Shown here: piece by piece, positions 24,201 through 35,700 of the stretch
Numbering within the stretch: position 1 is the stretch's first letter
Layout of the letters: every line of letters starts with the position of its first letter
Assembly (NCBI GenBank): GCA_002081555.1
Contig: MZNV01001715.1
Location: forward strand, 1-42,090
Reading direction: 5' to 3'
Source: Protostelium mycophagum
Lineage: Eukaryota > Evosea > Variosea > Protosteliida > Protosteliaceae
Length of the DNA: 42,090 nt
Made by a program: the position numbers and the translations under genes
The notes under the pieces: model-generated
Told to the model about the DNA's origin: nothing
Databases searched by the model: none
The model's input: only the letters and a program-made list of their open reading frames with translations

Positions 24201-24917
24201 AACAGGGAGATAAGAATTGGAAGAAAGAGCATGTGATAAGGATGGTATTACCGAAATGGATGAATAATATCCTTCCAAAGGAATACGATACTCCCGCACC
24301 AACGAATAGGAACTCAAAATACTTCTATATTGTCAAATTGCACCATACTATGAGCAAATACTCCAAAGGGGAGAGCAACTACTGTCAGCAAGCTGCAATA
24401 GAGTGCCTTTCGCTGTGCCAACAAGAGGAGGCTTCTCATATAGGCATCAAATGCGTTTTCCTCACATGCACTCCTGATGCTGGAAGGTGATGGAATCGAC
24501 TATTTTGATAGAGAGTGCTAAGAAATACAACAGATTGATTGAGGGCGTTCACAAAGTGGTGACGGAGCTTCCTTTTGAGTCATTAGACTACGGACAGCAT
24601 TTCTGCGGAACGGTATGTCTGGCATTGAATTCTTAGTGCCAAATGTATTGCAGGTAGAAGAATGGAATATATTATGTAAAGCAGTTTTGGAGCAGATCGT
24701 AGATTCTCAACAAAAGAGCCTGGAGCAAGTCCTCAAGGAGATTTTCGGCTATCTTTCCACCAAATTTAGTATTTCAGAATTATTGCGGATTATACCGGCC
24801 AATGGGGACATTATGTTCTTCTTACCATTTATATCCAAGTCTGTAAGGAAGGAAGAAGAATCCACGATGCTGCCTGAGATTTGGAACAACGTATCATCTT
24901 TAAAATCCATAGAGTGA
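21202..24917 (+). CDS. HPS3: HPS3-like protein, BLOC-2 complex subunit
   Basis: HPS3 is a subunit of BLOC-2, which tethers endosome-derived carriers in lysosome-related organelle biogenesis. The N-terminal part looks like a beta-propeller: QVIGLTEERFLVATTERLYL, VCPETNRIATATKKGITLWN and SMDTFLYLSTESGLEIW-like repeats. The best family matches are the central GWNLYSLQHTAISSMYKDFI, continuing KTSDPVVYLQLLLEAHFIVL, and the C-terminal ILCKAVLEQIVDSQQKSLEQ with PANGDIMFFLPFISKSVRKE, both aligning by eye with animal HPS3. More than ten introns of 25-50 nt; one near 24455-24486 (GTTTTC..GGAAG) is needed to keep frame into VMESTILIESAKKYNRLIEG. ATG 21202 begins MVKALIFKELF; an upstream ATG would overlap the ELL stop. 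Confidence 0.8.
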
Positions 24918-25375
24918 ACCCAGGGTCTTTTGGCACATTATTTCGATCACAAGAATAAAAATGAAATAACAATGTCTCCTCCGCGCTTTCCCCTGTAATC
25001 CTCGTGCAAGGCGAGTGTTGGCCCGTAAAGCCGGCATAAATCTTGAAAATCAAGTAATTACCCCGATGGAAATATTGATGTTGCTCTCCATCTCATGACC
25101 ACATGTTAGCGGTGGCTTTTTGTACACCCATGATGATCAATCATTGGAAGAAACAATTTCAACTTTCCGATTTCATCGATCTGTGGTTATTCCAGATAGA
25201 TTGGATTCATCCTTCTTCTGGGGCTCTTGAATAATGGATAGTTCAGCAAGAAGTGGTGAATTTGTGAATCAACCGCATTTTTCCGCTGTGACTTTGTGGT
25301 TGTAGATGCATTACGTCACAGTTTTAATTGATTGAGAAAAACTGTTGAAACCATCAAGATCAAATATCGAACAAC
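24918..25375. other. intergenic region, nothing recognised
   Basis: 458 bp between the HPS3 stop and the SUMO start. No ORF with protein-like composition and no repeat was seen. It must hold the HPS3 3' end and the SUMO promoter. Confidence 0.5.
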
Positions 25376-25805
25376 ATGAGCGAGGAACAATCACAACAAT
25401 CACAGCCCGCAACTGAGGACCCTAACACCATCAACCTTCGTGTTGTAAGCCAGGTCAGTTTAATGTTCAGCTTATGTGCTAATTTAACAGGACGGTAACG
25501 AAGTTTACTTCAAGATCAAGAAGCAAACCGCTCTTAGAAAGCTCATGGATGCTTACTGCCAAAGACAAGCTGTTGATCAAAACTCCATCCGTTTTCTTTA
25601 TGATGGACAGAGAGTCACACCCGATCAGACACCCAAAGATGTAAGTTTTTAACGAAATAATCATTTCTACGCCCGACTGATTATTTCAGCTCGATATGGA
25701 AGATAACGACATCATCGATGCTGTCCTTCAGCAGGTAATTTTTCTCAAATTTTTCCACCAATCCGAAAGAGTTCTGATGATGATCTGCAGACTGGAGGCC
25801 AATAA
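25376..25805 (+). CDS. SUMO: SUMO, small ubiquitin-like modifier
   Basis: SUMO is attached to lysines of target proteins through its C-terminal Gly-Gly. The protein starts MSEEQSQQSQPATEDPNTIN, a flexible N-terminus. The ubiquitin-like fold follows: INLRVVSQ, DGNEVYFKIKKQTALRKLMD, AVDQNSIRFLYDGQRVTPDQ, TPKDLDMEDNDIIDAVLQQ. Three introns interrupt it; the last (about 25736-25790) leaves a final exon of only a few codons encoding TGGQ and the stop. A single Gln follows Gly-Gly, so a SUMO protease needs to remove just one residue. AATAAATGTT overlaps the stop codon. Confidence 0.95.
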
Positions 25806-25810
25806 ATGTT
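25801..25810 (+). terminator. possible polyadenylation signal AATAAATGTT at the SUMO stop
   Basis: The hexamer AATAAA includes the TAA stop codon of SUMO (25803-25805) and is followed by TGTT. The same ten bases appear at 8016-8025 and 36552-36561 at the ends of two other genes. Confidence 0.35.
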
Positions 25811-25942
25811 TTGATGCGGTTTTATATTTTGTGTCTTGCTTGGAAAAGAATAATTTTTCATGTGGGTCCGTTGTAGTTTGAGCGAGGTTTCTGTTGGGTT
25901 TCGTTTTCTGGTGGACACAACTGTCATTGGTGTCTTACAGGC

Positions 25943-27271
25943 ATGCCCTCCTTGGGGAAGGAGGTTCTCTCATCAGAAAAGGAGGAAAGTCAAGCAGAGA
26001 CTGAGACTTCCACAGATGTGGAATCATTCCAGGAGGTGATTTGGTTACATGGTTCAATGGTGTGATCGATCAACTTCCTGAAGTTCTGCAGGTAGACCAC
26101 ACAATTGATTTTGATTGTCCGGCCATTACTTCTCGTTACCGCATAGCTTCCATATTGGGTGTCGGTGCTTTTGGGGAGGTGATTATGACCTAATGACAAC
26201 AACATCTTACTGGCGAAGGTTTTTCTTGCCCATCCTGTGAAAGGTAGACCAGTTGCCATCAAAAGAATACATTCCAAGGACCCAATGAAACGGCTCAGAG
26301 CATCACAAGAGGTCTGTTCATATCAGACTTGGGTCATGATGTTCTGAGGCCAAAATAGGCGGAAGCACACAGCAGCCTGAAACACCGGAATATTCCCAAA
26401 GTATTGGGTGTTCATCAAGATGAGAGATTTACATACATCATCATGGAGTTTGTTGATGGTTCAGATTTATTTCAGGTTCGTATTATTCATTATTGCGATA
26501 TTTGTTTATATGGCTATGACAGGTGCTCACAGACAGAGAGTACGTCCCATTTCGTGAAGCAGAGATCAGGTTGAATCTTAATACTCCCTCAAAACCAACT
26601 GACACATCCTCAGAGAATTTCTCTACCGAGTTGCGAGGGCTGTTTATTATTGCCACAGGAAGAATTATGCTCACGGCGATATCAAGGTAAGTGTGAAGAG
26701 GATATATATATTTATGAAAATAATTACAGCTGGAGAATATTATGGTGGCCTCTGATAGAACTCCTAAATTGATAGATTTTGGGCTGTGTCAGAGATTAAA
26801 ATCAAAAGATCTTTGCTTTAGATTCTCAGGGACATCAGACTACGCATGTCCACAGATAATATGGAATGAACCATATATAGAGGCTAAAGCTGATGTGTGG
26901 GCACTGGGTATAAATATAAATTGGAATAAATATCGTAATAATAATATAACAGGGGTGGTATTCTTCACAGTGATAACGGGGCAGATACCATTCTGCAGAG
27001 ATCAGCGACAGAAGATGGCAGCGAGTAAAAAACATCCAGAGGTAATATGGAGGAGCGGGTGTAATGTATCAAGGGAATTCAAGAGCCTCATAGATGGTAT
27101 GTTGCAGATAGATCAAAAGCAGAGAGTTAGTGAGTAGTTTAATGCAAGAATTTATGTTGAATAGTTCAAGGTATGAGCCATGTGGTGGGACATTCTTGGT
27201 TTACTCCTGCGAGGAGGGCTGAATTCAATATCTTGAGGAATAGTGTACGAGGTTCAATAAATGTATTATGA
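25943..27271 (+). CDS. serine/threonine protein kinase (CAMK/SNF1-like, non-RD)
   Basis: A single kinase domain preceded by about 45 acidic residues (MPSLGKEVLSSEKEE...). Motifs in order: glycine loop ILGVGAFGEVFLA; catalytic lysine in RPVAIKRIH; ASQEAEAHSSLKHRNIPKVL around the alpha-C glutamate; YIIMEFVDGSDLFQ hinge; catalytic loop HGDIKLENIM; KLIDFGLCQ; activation segment SGTSDYACPQIIW, where APE is replaced by CPQ; ADVWALGVVFFTVITGQIPF; and a final lobe ending GHSWFTPARRAEFNIL. The HRD arginine is Gly, making it a non-RD kinase, while Lys, Asp and DFG are intact, so it is probably active. Introns fit throughout. An acceptor-like TTACAG just before the ATG suggests an intron in the 5' leader. 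Substrates cannot be told. Confidence 0.85.
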
Positions 27272-27391
27272 TTATCTTGTCCAATAATCAATCTGGAAAA
27301 ACTGAGGGGAAGAGAACAACACGTCTACAAGGCTTTTCCGAAAAGTGGAAATGAACTTTGGAATAAAACAAAACGACACAATCTTTCCAAG

Positions 27392-29225
27392 ATGTCATCA
27401 GGGAGAGTACTCCCGCCTTGGGACTTCTTCAAAGATAAAACAACTACTTGGCTTCAAGAAACATTATCTGCCAGCACCGAATCTTTTGAACAGATCGAAG
27501 AAGATCTAACTGAGATTTTCGAAGCTTCGTTATCTGAGGAGCCTGATGATAAAAAGAGGCAGGAACCAAGGGCATCAGTCCTCAGTTATTGTCTTCGAAC
27601 AAATCTAGCAAGAATCACGGTAAATAGAAGGCCCAGAGCCGCTCGAGCTGAGATAAATCAGATGGAGAAAAATGCCACACAAAGTAGACAAGAACTTAAA
27701 AGACTTTTGGATCTCAGCATTTGGCTTGCCACACACAATATGATCGATCTTACTGCAGTTTTTCTGCTGATCGAGGACATATTTGAGACACAGAGTACGG
27801 AGAGACTGGACAGAGCCTTGGAGGTAAGAGAAATGAAGTCGAGTTATATACCAAGTGTACAGGTGGTGGAAGAGAGGAGGGATAAATTGTACCACTTGAT
27901 CGTGAATAGTGGGAAGAGATGTTTTGATATACCAAGATTGTGCAATGAGGTGCTGAGAAGGTTAAGCCCTAGAGTGGATGCTGTGTTATATGGACGTGTA
28001 ATATCTATAATGGCTTATCTCACCCCTCTATCGGAGAAATTATCTTGGAACATCACTGGTGATATAGCTCCTTCCCACTTGAAACCTACAGGAAGCAGCA
28101 ATACCGTACAGCAACAGATAGTCCATCTACATCAACAATTAGGTAGCTTCGTAGTACAACCTATGAGGAAGGATTTATGGGATGATACCTTGAAGAATAT
28201 CAACCATCTCCTCACAGCTTTCTCACAACAACCAATTGAAGAAGAAGGGAATAGAACAATAGAATATCAGAGGGTGGTCATGGGAGGTTTTATACAGAGT
28301 GAGAGAATAGAGGACATACAAATAAGAGATCAGGCATACCGATCACATATTCTACTGGAGATCATATTATTCACAAACAATATCATCGACAATGGCAATC
28401 TAGACCAATCACAACTGACTCTTATGAATGGTATCAAGAAGAAGGCTTCCAATATATTGATAGGTACTTCCCCTATATATCATCGTTATTCACAAGAATA
28501 GCAACAGCCTCCTCTGGTCATTCATTTTTGAAAGATGCTGGAATGACGATGAATAGAGAACATAATTGGGTGGGTATATTAGATCAAGTCATTTATCCAT
28601 CCGATTAATGACGGTAGTTTCAATGGAAGAAGGGAGGATGCAAGTCATTTGAGAAGGTATGATATGGTATTGGAGTAATAATGATATATGATATAGATGG
28701 GTAATATTGGGGTGAAGAGGAAGGAGAGGGAGGAGATAGGAGAGGAGAGGAAGAGGGGGATGGTACATCCAGAGATGAACAGGATATGGGATATAGACAT
28801 ACAATCCAATGCATTGGCTTCAGCACAAAGAATGCGCACACCGTTATTATCGAAATATTTAGAGCCAATTGTAGAACAACTGCAACCAGATGCTGGAATA
28901 GAAGAGGAATACAAACTATCAAATGATCAGGTATATGATATATATATTTGTGTGATAACATCTACAGTTATATAGATGGAAATGTTTACGATTATTATCC
29001 AAGAGTAAATTGGAATATTTGAGCAGTTCAGTGCGGAATTTTGAGGATGGAGTGAGTAAAGTGTTGAAGGGAGAAGATCCTGTTAAGCATCAAGAAATAC
29101 AAGTGATTCAAGAAGATCCAATTGAGGAGGATTCTCCTGAACAAGAGGAAGAGGAGATTGTATGTATCCATCCTCACTCCTATACTCACTCTTTACAGAT
29201 AAAAGATGAGGAGGAAGAAATATAA
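27392..29225 (+). CDS. THOC1: THO complex subunit 1 (THOC1/HPR1)
   Basis: THOC1 is part of THO/TREX, which couples transcription to mRNA export in the nucleus. A first exon of about 360 codons starts MSSGRVLPPWDFFKDKTTTW. It includes TAVFLLIEDIFETQSTERLD, RDKLYHLIVNSGKRCFDIPR and VISIMAYLTPLSEKLSWNIT, and reaches KKKASNILIG. Later exons give the family signature NREHNWFQWKKGGCKSFEK, where intron GTGGGT..GGTAG must be removed, then VHPEMNRIWDIDIQ and LYRWKCLRLLSKSKLEYLSS. The C-terminus is very acidic (EDSPEQEEEEI). About 540 residues; animal THOC1 is longer because of a death domain, not seen here. Stop codon lies 5 bp from the convergent MED21 stop. Confidence 0.9.
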
Positions 29226-29230
29226 AGGAT

Positions 29231-29691
29231 CTATTGAACATCTATCGTACTTGTAAATCTATCTTTTGATATCAAACACAGCACTCCTCTGATCTTCTTG
29301 AGTTGTTCCTCAGCCTCCTCCACTTTACTCCTCAGCTGTTCTGCCTCTCTATCATTCTGCTCTTCTAACAATGCCAATTGCTCCAATTGTTGCTCTTCTG
29401 TTGAAGAACTCCCAGGTAACCCTTCTATCAACTTGAAGGATTAGATTTCAAAAGTTAATATTTCCTCACCTCGTGGATCATTTTTGTGGATTGAACAATC
29501 TGTATTGCCATATCCTTAGTTTGTGCATCGAAATTTTGTATATCAGCCTCTGAAGGGGTAGGTGTGTGAGAGAGTGCTGTATCCAAGGATACCGGAGGAG
29601 AATCTCGCTGTATGATACCAAGAAAATTGAAGTATTTGAAAGTTAAATCGCTCACAACACTCTGTAATTCTGAGAGCCGATCTGCTGCCAT
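29231..29691 (-). CDS. MED21: Mediator complex subunit 21
   Basis: MED21 pairs with MED7 in the Mediator middle module, which relays signals to RNA polymerase II. It starts MAADRLSELQSVVSDLTFKY, the typical MED21 opening, and continues with GIIQRDSPP. After one intron (about 29435-29470, GTGAGG..TCAAG) comes LIEGLPGSSSTEEQQLEQLA, the conserved L-I-x-x-L-P motif, followed by a long helix, LLEEQNDREAEQLRSKVEEA. It ends after GVLCLISKDRFTSTIDVQ, slightly longer than a bare MED21 helix. About 140 residues, the usual size. Start ATG at 29689-29691; the divergent coiled-coil gene starts 106 bp away. Confidence 0.88.
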
Positions 29692-29797
29692 GATCAGGTA
29701 TGGGATATGCATCACCGCGAATCACTTTGTAGAGCAACCGGGCTTACTGAAAAACCGCCAAATTTCAGGATCGCGCTTCGATTGCAGCTGAAGGCAC
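29692..29797. promoter_or_regulatory. very short divergent intergenic region, probable shared promoter
   Basis: Only 106 bp separate the start codons of MED21 (-) and the coiled-coil gene (+). Both 5' leaders must start within it. No element is recognised. Confidence 0.4.
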
Positions 29798-32700
29798 ATG
29801 GAAAGTCCCCGAGGGACGACCGAAGTGCAAGTAAATGATGAGCAAGATATCCGGCAAGAGGCGGCTCTTCTGCTGAAAATGGTGACCGAAGAGAGATTCA
29901 CGACAGAGGAATTGACAGAAGAGTTATACGAGCGTGTGATAAAGATAGAATTAGGTTAGATAATTGCTATTATCTGTTTCTGATGTTGCCTAGAGGAGGA
30001 GATCAGTTTGAGAGCTCGAGAAGATACTTACTCAGATCTATTACACTTGGCAGAGGAGACAGATATACAATCTCGAGAGATAGAGGAATTGAGGAAAAGA
30101 GAGATGAAAACTCTTTTTGAATACATGAAAGAGGAGCGTCATACCTCTGATTATTTAGCACAACAACTACAAAATCGTGTCACGCAACTCTTAGAAGGTC
30201 ATTTTATTATTAACTATTTCTTATTCTATTTATTGATGTCTGTACAGAATTGGAGGAGATAAAAAGACAGAGAAGGGATACTTTGACACAATTAGAGAAG
30301 CTTAATCAGGCAACAGAGTACAATAATCAATTCATCGATAGTTTACCAAATGAGGAATTGCAAAACATTATCAAATCTTTGGATAAATTATGCGACGAGG
30401 GTGAAGATGTGAAGAGGGCACTTAGTTCCTTAAACACTCCAACAATGGATCAATTCCACACAGAGATGGAAGTAGAGGGATACAAAGAGGGAGATGCAAT
30501 AATAGAGGGACAATATAAAGAAAGAGAAGACACAAATAGGAGAAGGATTCATCAATTAGAGAAGAAGATAGAGGAACTCGAGATGAAGATAAGACAACTC
30601 TTGAAGGAGATAGCGGAGAAGGATATAGACTTGGAGAGAATATCAAAAATAGACAGAGAGAGAGAGGAAGAGATGAATATAGTGCTTAGAGAATTACAGA
30701 TAGAGAGACACAGAAGGGAGGAAATGGAGGTATATAAAAGCATGATGAAGTATATTGAATGATACACAGAGGATGCTACAGCATCAAGAGAAGACGACAC
30801 ATGAAGAAGAGTTAGAATTAGAGATAGATAAGCTAAATATGGAGATAAATACACTGAAAGATGAATATTTTAAAACACAGAAGGAGAATACAACCAAGGA
30901 AGAGTCTCTGTTTTTATTGAGGAGGCAGATGCAACAGATGAATAGGGAGCATAATGAGATAGAGGAGATCAACAGTGTATGTCCATATCTGTAAACAAAT
31001 GTGTGAACAATCTCAGATGCATAATGAGACGGTGAAAGAGATGGAGACATCTGTGGAAGAATACCGTATAAAGATAAGAGAGCAGGAGGAGGAGGTAGAT
31101 ACCTATTATGAATAACATTAACAACAACAGCTGTTTATCATGCAGAAGAATTTCGATGTGATGGAGCCTCGTGAGAGATTGGAGAATGCTCGAAGAATTA
31201 TATCTGAAGAGGAGTACAAGAGGGTAGATACGAGCCGAATGAAAATGCTGACATATTCAGGCACAATTGAATGAAACATTATTGGAACAATCATACAAGA
31301 TTGAATCGATGAGAGACAATGCTGTAGCAGCAGAGGAAGAATATAATCTTCGCATCAGAACCTTAGAGAAGTGAGTTCCTGCAAAATATATATATAATAT
31401 ATATAAATATAATATATAAGTCCTGAATCAGAAAAGAGAAATTAGTTACCTTGAGGAGCAAATGAAGAACAGTCGAGAGTTGACACAGAAGACATCAGAA
31501 GAGGTTAGATGTCCTCAGTATTAATGTACATTAAAGTAACCTAGTGTTTGGGTTTACAAGCAGAGAAAGAGAAGATCTATGAAGATTTAGTTTCTGCTGA
31601 AGCCTCGCTACGAACTGCAGAGGCGGAGAGAAAAGTATCGAAGACAAAGGCTGATGATTTAGAAGCAGAATTACTTAATTTAAGAACCAATCTCAAATTT
31701 GCGGATGGCAAGTTTGGGCAATTCTCGGAAGAGAAAGAGGTAAGAGGAATGAGAGGATTTCCAAATAAATGTAAAATAGGAAATGGAGTCAAATATTGCC
31801 AAGCTGAGACAAGAGATTAGGACAAAAGAGAAGGAAATAGAAGGGATGAAGAAGGTGAAGAATACACTCATCATTGAAATAAATCGGTTTGCAGGGACAG
31901 GAATATGATCAAGAGGAGAGGGAGATTGATGCTAGAACAAAGGAGGAGAGAATAGAAGAGATGATGAGAGAGATAGATAGATACAAAGAACAGATTCAAG
32001 AGAATATCAATAAAATGGAGAAAATGAGGAAGAGGTGGGAGGTAGATGTAGAGATTGTATAACATAGAGGTAGGATAGTAAGAGAAGAAGAGAAGAGTAC
32101 AGAGATGGAGGAGGAGATGCAAAGATTAAGGGAGAAGATCAGTTTGATGGAAAAGAAGAGAGAGGAGGAGAATAATAATAGTAGAGATGAGATAGAGGAG
32201 AAGATCAGAGAGATAGAGAGGGCAAAGAGAACGGAGAGGGAGATGGAGGAAATAATAAGAGAAAAGAAGGAGCAGATGAGCTTATTAGAGATAAGGATAG
32301 TGAATGAAGTGAAGAAGAGGCATGAGACAGAGATGGAGAGGGTAAGAAGAGGGAATAGAGATGATACTGATAGGATGTAGGAGAATAAGATAGCAGAGAT
32401 GGAGGGAATACAAAGGAGAATAGAAGCATCTTATAAGCAAGAAGAGACACAGAGGGAGAGAATAGAGAAAGAAATCAGTGTAGAGAAGAAGAGAAGAGAA
32501 GAGGAGAAGAAGAGAAGAGAAGAGGAGGAGAAGAGGAGGGAGAAGGAGATGGAAGAGGAAGAGAAGAGAAAAGAAGACAAGTGGAGAGAAGAGAAGAAGC
32601 TTATTATTAACAAGTTTGAGGAACAGTTGAGGAAAGCAGAGGAAGAGGTAACAATACATTACTGGTTGTTGCAGGATGATCTGAAAAATGATAGAATAAA

Positions 32701-35700
32701 TTGGTGAAAGAAAGGATTACAAAGGAGAGGAGAGAATACGAAGAGGCAATACAAGAGTATATGAATGAGGTATGTGACAATATCATACCTCATAATGATG
32801 TATACAGATTACAATCTTAAAAAAAGAAAGAACTAAAGATATAGATGAAGAGTATATAATGGAGACTCATAAGAGGGATATCGAAATAATAAAAAAGAGA
32901 TACACCGAAATAATCGCAGAGAAAGAGGAGGAGGGAAGAAGGAATGAGGAGAAGATTAATGAATATAAACTAGGGAAGAGAGAGGTGAGAGGAACGAGGT
33001 GAATCAACCTGAAATAACAAAGATGGAACAAGAGAGAGATGAAATAATAATGGATTTAAATAATCACAAACAAAACACCAACAAATATGAGAAACTGTTG
33101 GAGAAGGAGAGGAATGAGAGAATTGAGACGGAGAAACTGTTGGAGAAAGAGAGGAATGAGAGAATTGAGACAGAGAAACTGTTGGAGAAGGAGAGGAATG
33201 AGAAGAGGGAGACAGAGAAGCAGCTAGAGAGTGAGAAGAATGAGAAGAGAGAGTTACAAAAGAAATTGGAGAGCGAGAAGAGAGGGATACAAAGGCAGTT
33301 AGAGAAGGAGAGGAATGAGATGGAGGAAGTGTTGGAGAAGGAGAGAGGGGAGATGGAGAAAGAAAGAAGAGAGATAGAAGAGCAATTAGAAAGTGAAAGA
33401 AAGGAGAAAAGAGAGACGCAAAAGAAAATGGAGAAAGAGAGGAGGGAGACAGAAAAACAGATGGAGAGTGAAAGAAAAAACAGTATAGAGATACACCAAC
33501 AGGTAGATAGTCAGAGGAAGGAGATAGAGAAACTGTTGGAAAATGAGGAGGAGAGGAGGAGGATACAAAAGCAGTTAGAGAATGAGAAGAAGGAATTGCA
33601 GAAGCAAATAGAAAGCGAGCGGAATGAGAAGAGACAGTTGCAAAAGCAACTAGAGACTGAGAAAAGAGAATCGCAGAAGGAATTGGAGGATGAGAGGGAG
33701 GTACAAAAGCAGTTGGAGAAGGCGAGGATGGATATACAAGAAGAGCTAGAGAATGAAAGAAGGAGCATGTTAAAGCAATTAGAAGATGAGAAGAGAGAAT
33801 CACAAAAGCAATTAGAGAGTGAGAGAAGCAACCGAAGAGAGATGCAATATCAATCAGAGAATGAGAAGAGAGAATTACAAAAGCAATTAGAGAACGAAAG
33901 GAGAGAGATGCAAAAGCAACTAGAGAATGAAAAGAGAGAGATGCAAAAGCAACTAGAAGATCAGAGGGAAGTACAAAATCAGTTGGAAATGGCAAGGATC
34001 GAGATAGAAAAACATATCGAGAGAAGGAAGAATGAGACAACGGAGATGGAGAAACTGTTGGAGAAGGAGAGGAATGAGAGAGACGAGAGGGAGAAGCAGC
34101 TGGAGAATGAGAAGAATGAAAAGAAGGTTATGCGAAATCAATTGGAGAGCGAGAAGAGAGAGCTACAAAAGCAATTAGAAAAGGAAAGGAAGGAGATGAA
34201 GGAGATAGTGAAGGAGCTGGAGAATGAGAAGAAAGAGAAAGGAGAGATCCAAAAGGAGATAGAGACACAAGAGAAGGAGAGAAGAGAACTGCAGAAGGAG
34301 TTGGAGAATCAGAAGAGAGGAATGCAAAAGCAATTACAAGATGAGAAGAGAGAGTTGCAAAAGCAATTGGAGAGTGAGAGAAAGGAGATAGAGCAGTTAT
34401 TGGAGAGTGAAAGAAATGAGAGGAAGGAGCTGGAAAAGGAGCTGGAGAGGGAGAAGAGAGAGATCTCAACGCAATTAGAAAATGAGAAGAGAGCATTCCA
34501 GAGACAGTTAGAGAATGAGAAGAGGGAGATGGAGAAACAATTAGAAGAAATGATGAAGAGAAACAAGACAGTGACAGGACAGATGAAAGAGAGTGAGGCA
34601 GAGATAGAGGTACCATGAGGAAATCAACACCAGATATAATAAGAATAGGTATTAACACAGAGATTGGGAATAGAGAAGCAGAGAATGGAGGAAGAAAAGA
34701 GAAGAAGAGAAGAGTTGGAGGAAGAGCTATTGGAAATACAAAAGAAACACGATAAGCTAGAGAGGGCCAATCAAGTGGAGGAGCAGGAGCACAAAAGAAA
34801 TATCGATGAAGCAACAAATAGATACAAGGGAGCAATCAGTAAAATGAAGGAGATGCAAAAGGAGATGGAGAAGGTGAGATATTGATCAGATACAATTAAT
34901 ATTTATATTTCAGATGGAGGAGGAGGTAATTCAATACAAGAATCAGATCAACCGAAACAAAGAAGAAGAAGAGAAGAGATTAAGAGAGATGGATGATAGA
35001 TACCAAGAGGTGAAGACTGTCCTGGACACAGAGAAGAAAGAGAGGAAGGAAATATCTGATGGGCTCGATCGTATTACAGATCTCTTTAACCAAATAAAAA
35101 AAGAGAAAGAGGAACTGGCAGAAAGAAGAAATGAGGTGAGAATGGTGATACCTATTGTAGTAATAGATTTAGACTGAGAGAGAGAGTCTGGAACATCATC
35201 AAAAATGGAAGGAGTGTAAGAGGATAAATGAATTACTCGAAGAGGAGAAGAATGAAGAGAAGGGGAAGAATGAAAGATTGAATGTGGAATCTCAACGTGA
35301 GAAGACGCAACTGCTCTCCCAGTTGGAGGCTACCTTTTCAAAAATAAATAAGATGCAAAGTGAAATTGGTAAGAGATATGTATACAACAGTGATTTGATA
35401 TGTACAGAGATATTACAAAAGAAAATAGAGGAGGTTAACAAGATGAGAGAAATAGAGAGGGCTGAATATACAATGATTACAACAGAGAAGAAGAAGGACA
35501 GAAATGATGATAGAATAATGCAATTGGAAGAGGAGAATAAAGCAAAGGACAAGAAGATAACAGAGAGTGAAGAGAGGAATAGGAAGATGAGGAGAGAGAT
35601 AGAGAGATTAAATGAGGAGAGAAGGAATGATATACAAGAGATGCAAAGGGAGATGATACAGATGGAGGGTAATATGATAGATGAGATAAAGGAGATGAGA

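Noticed and set aside
32970-34040. 356-codon minus-strand ORF rich in Ser, Phe, Leu and Pro
   Set aside because: It is the antisense of the purine-rich coiled-coil exon. Low-complexity GA-rich DNA rarely contains stops on its complement. The plus strand has the clear coiled-coil protein.
34128-34835. 235-codon minus-strand ORF
   Set aside because: Same explanation as the neighbouring antisense ORF: shadow of the Glu/Lys-rich repeat array.
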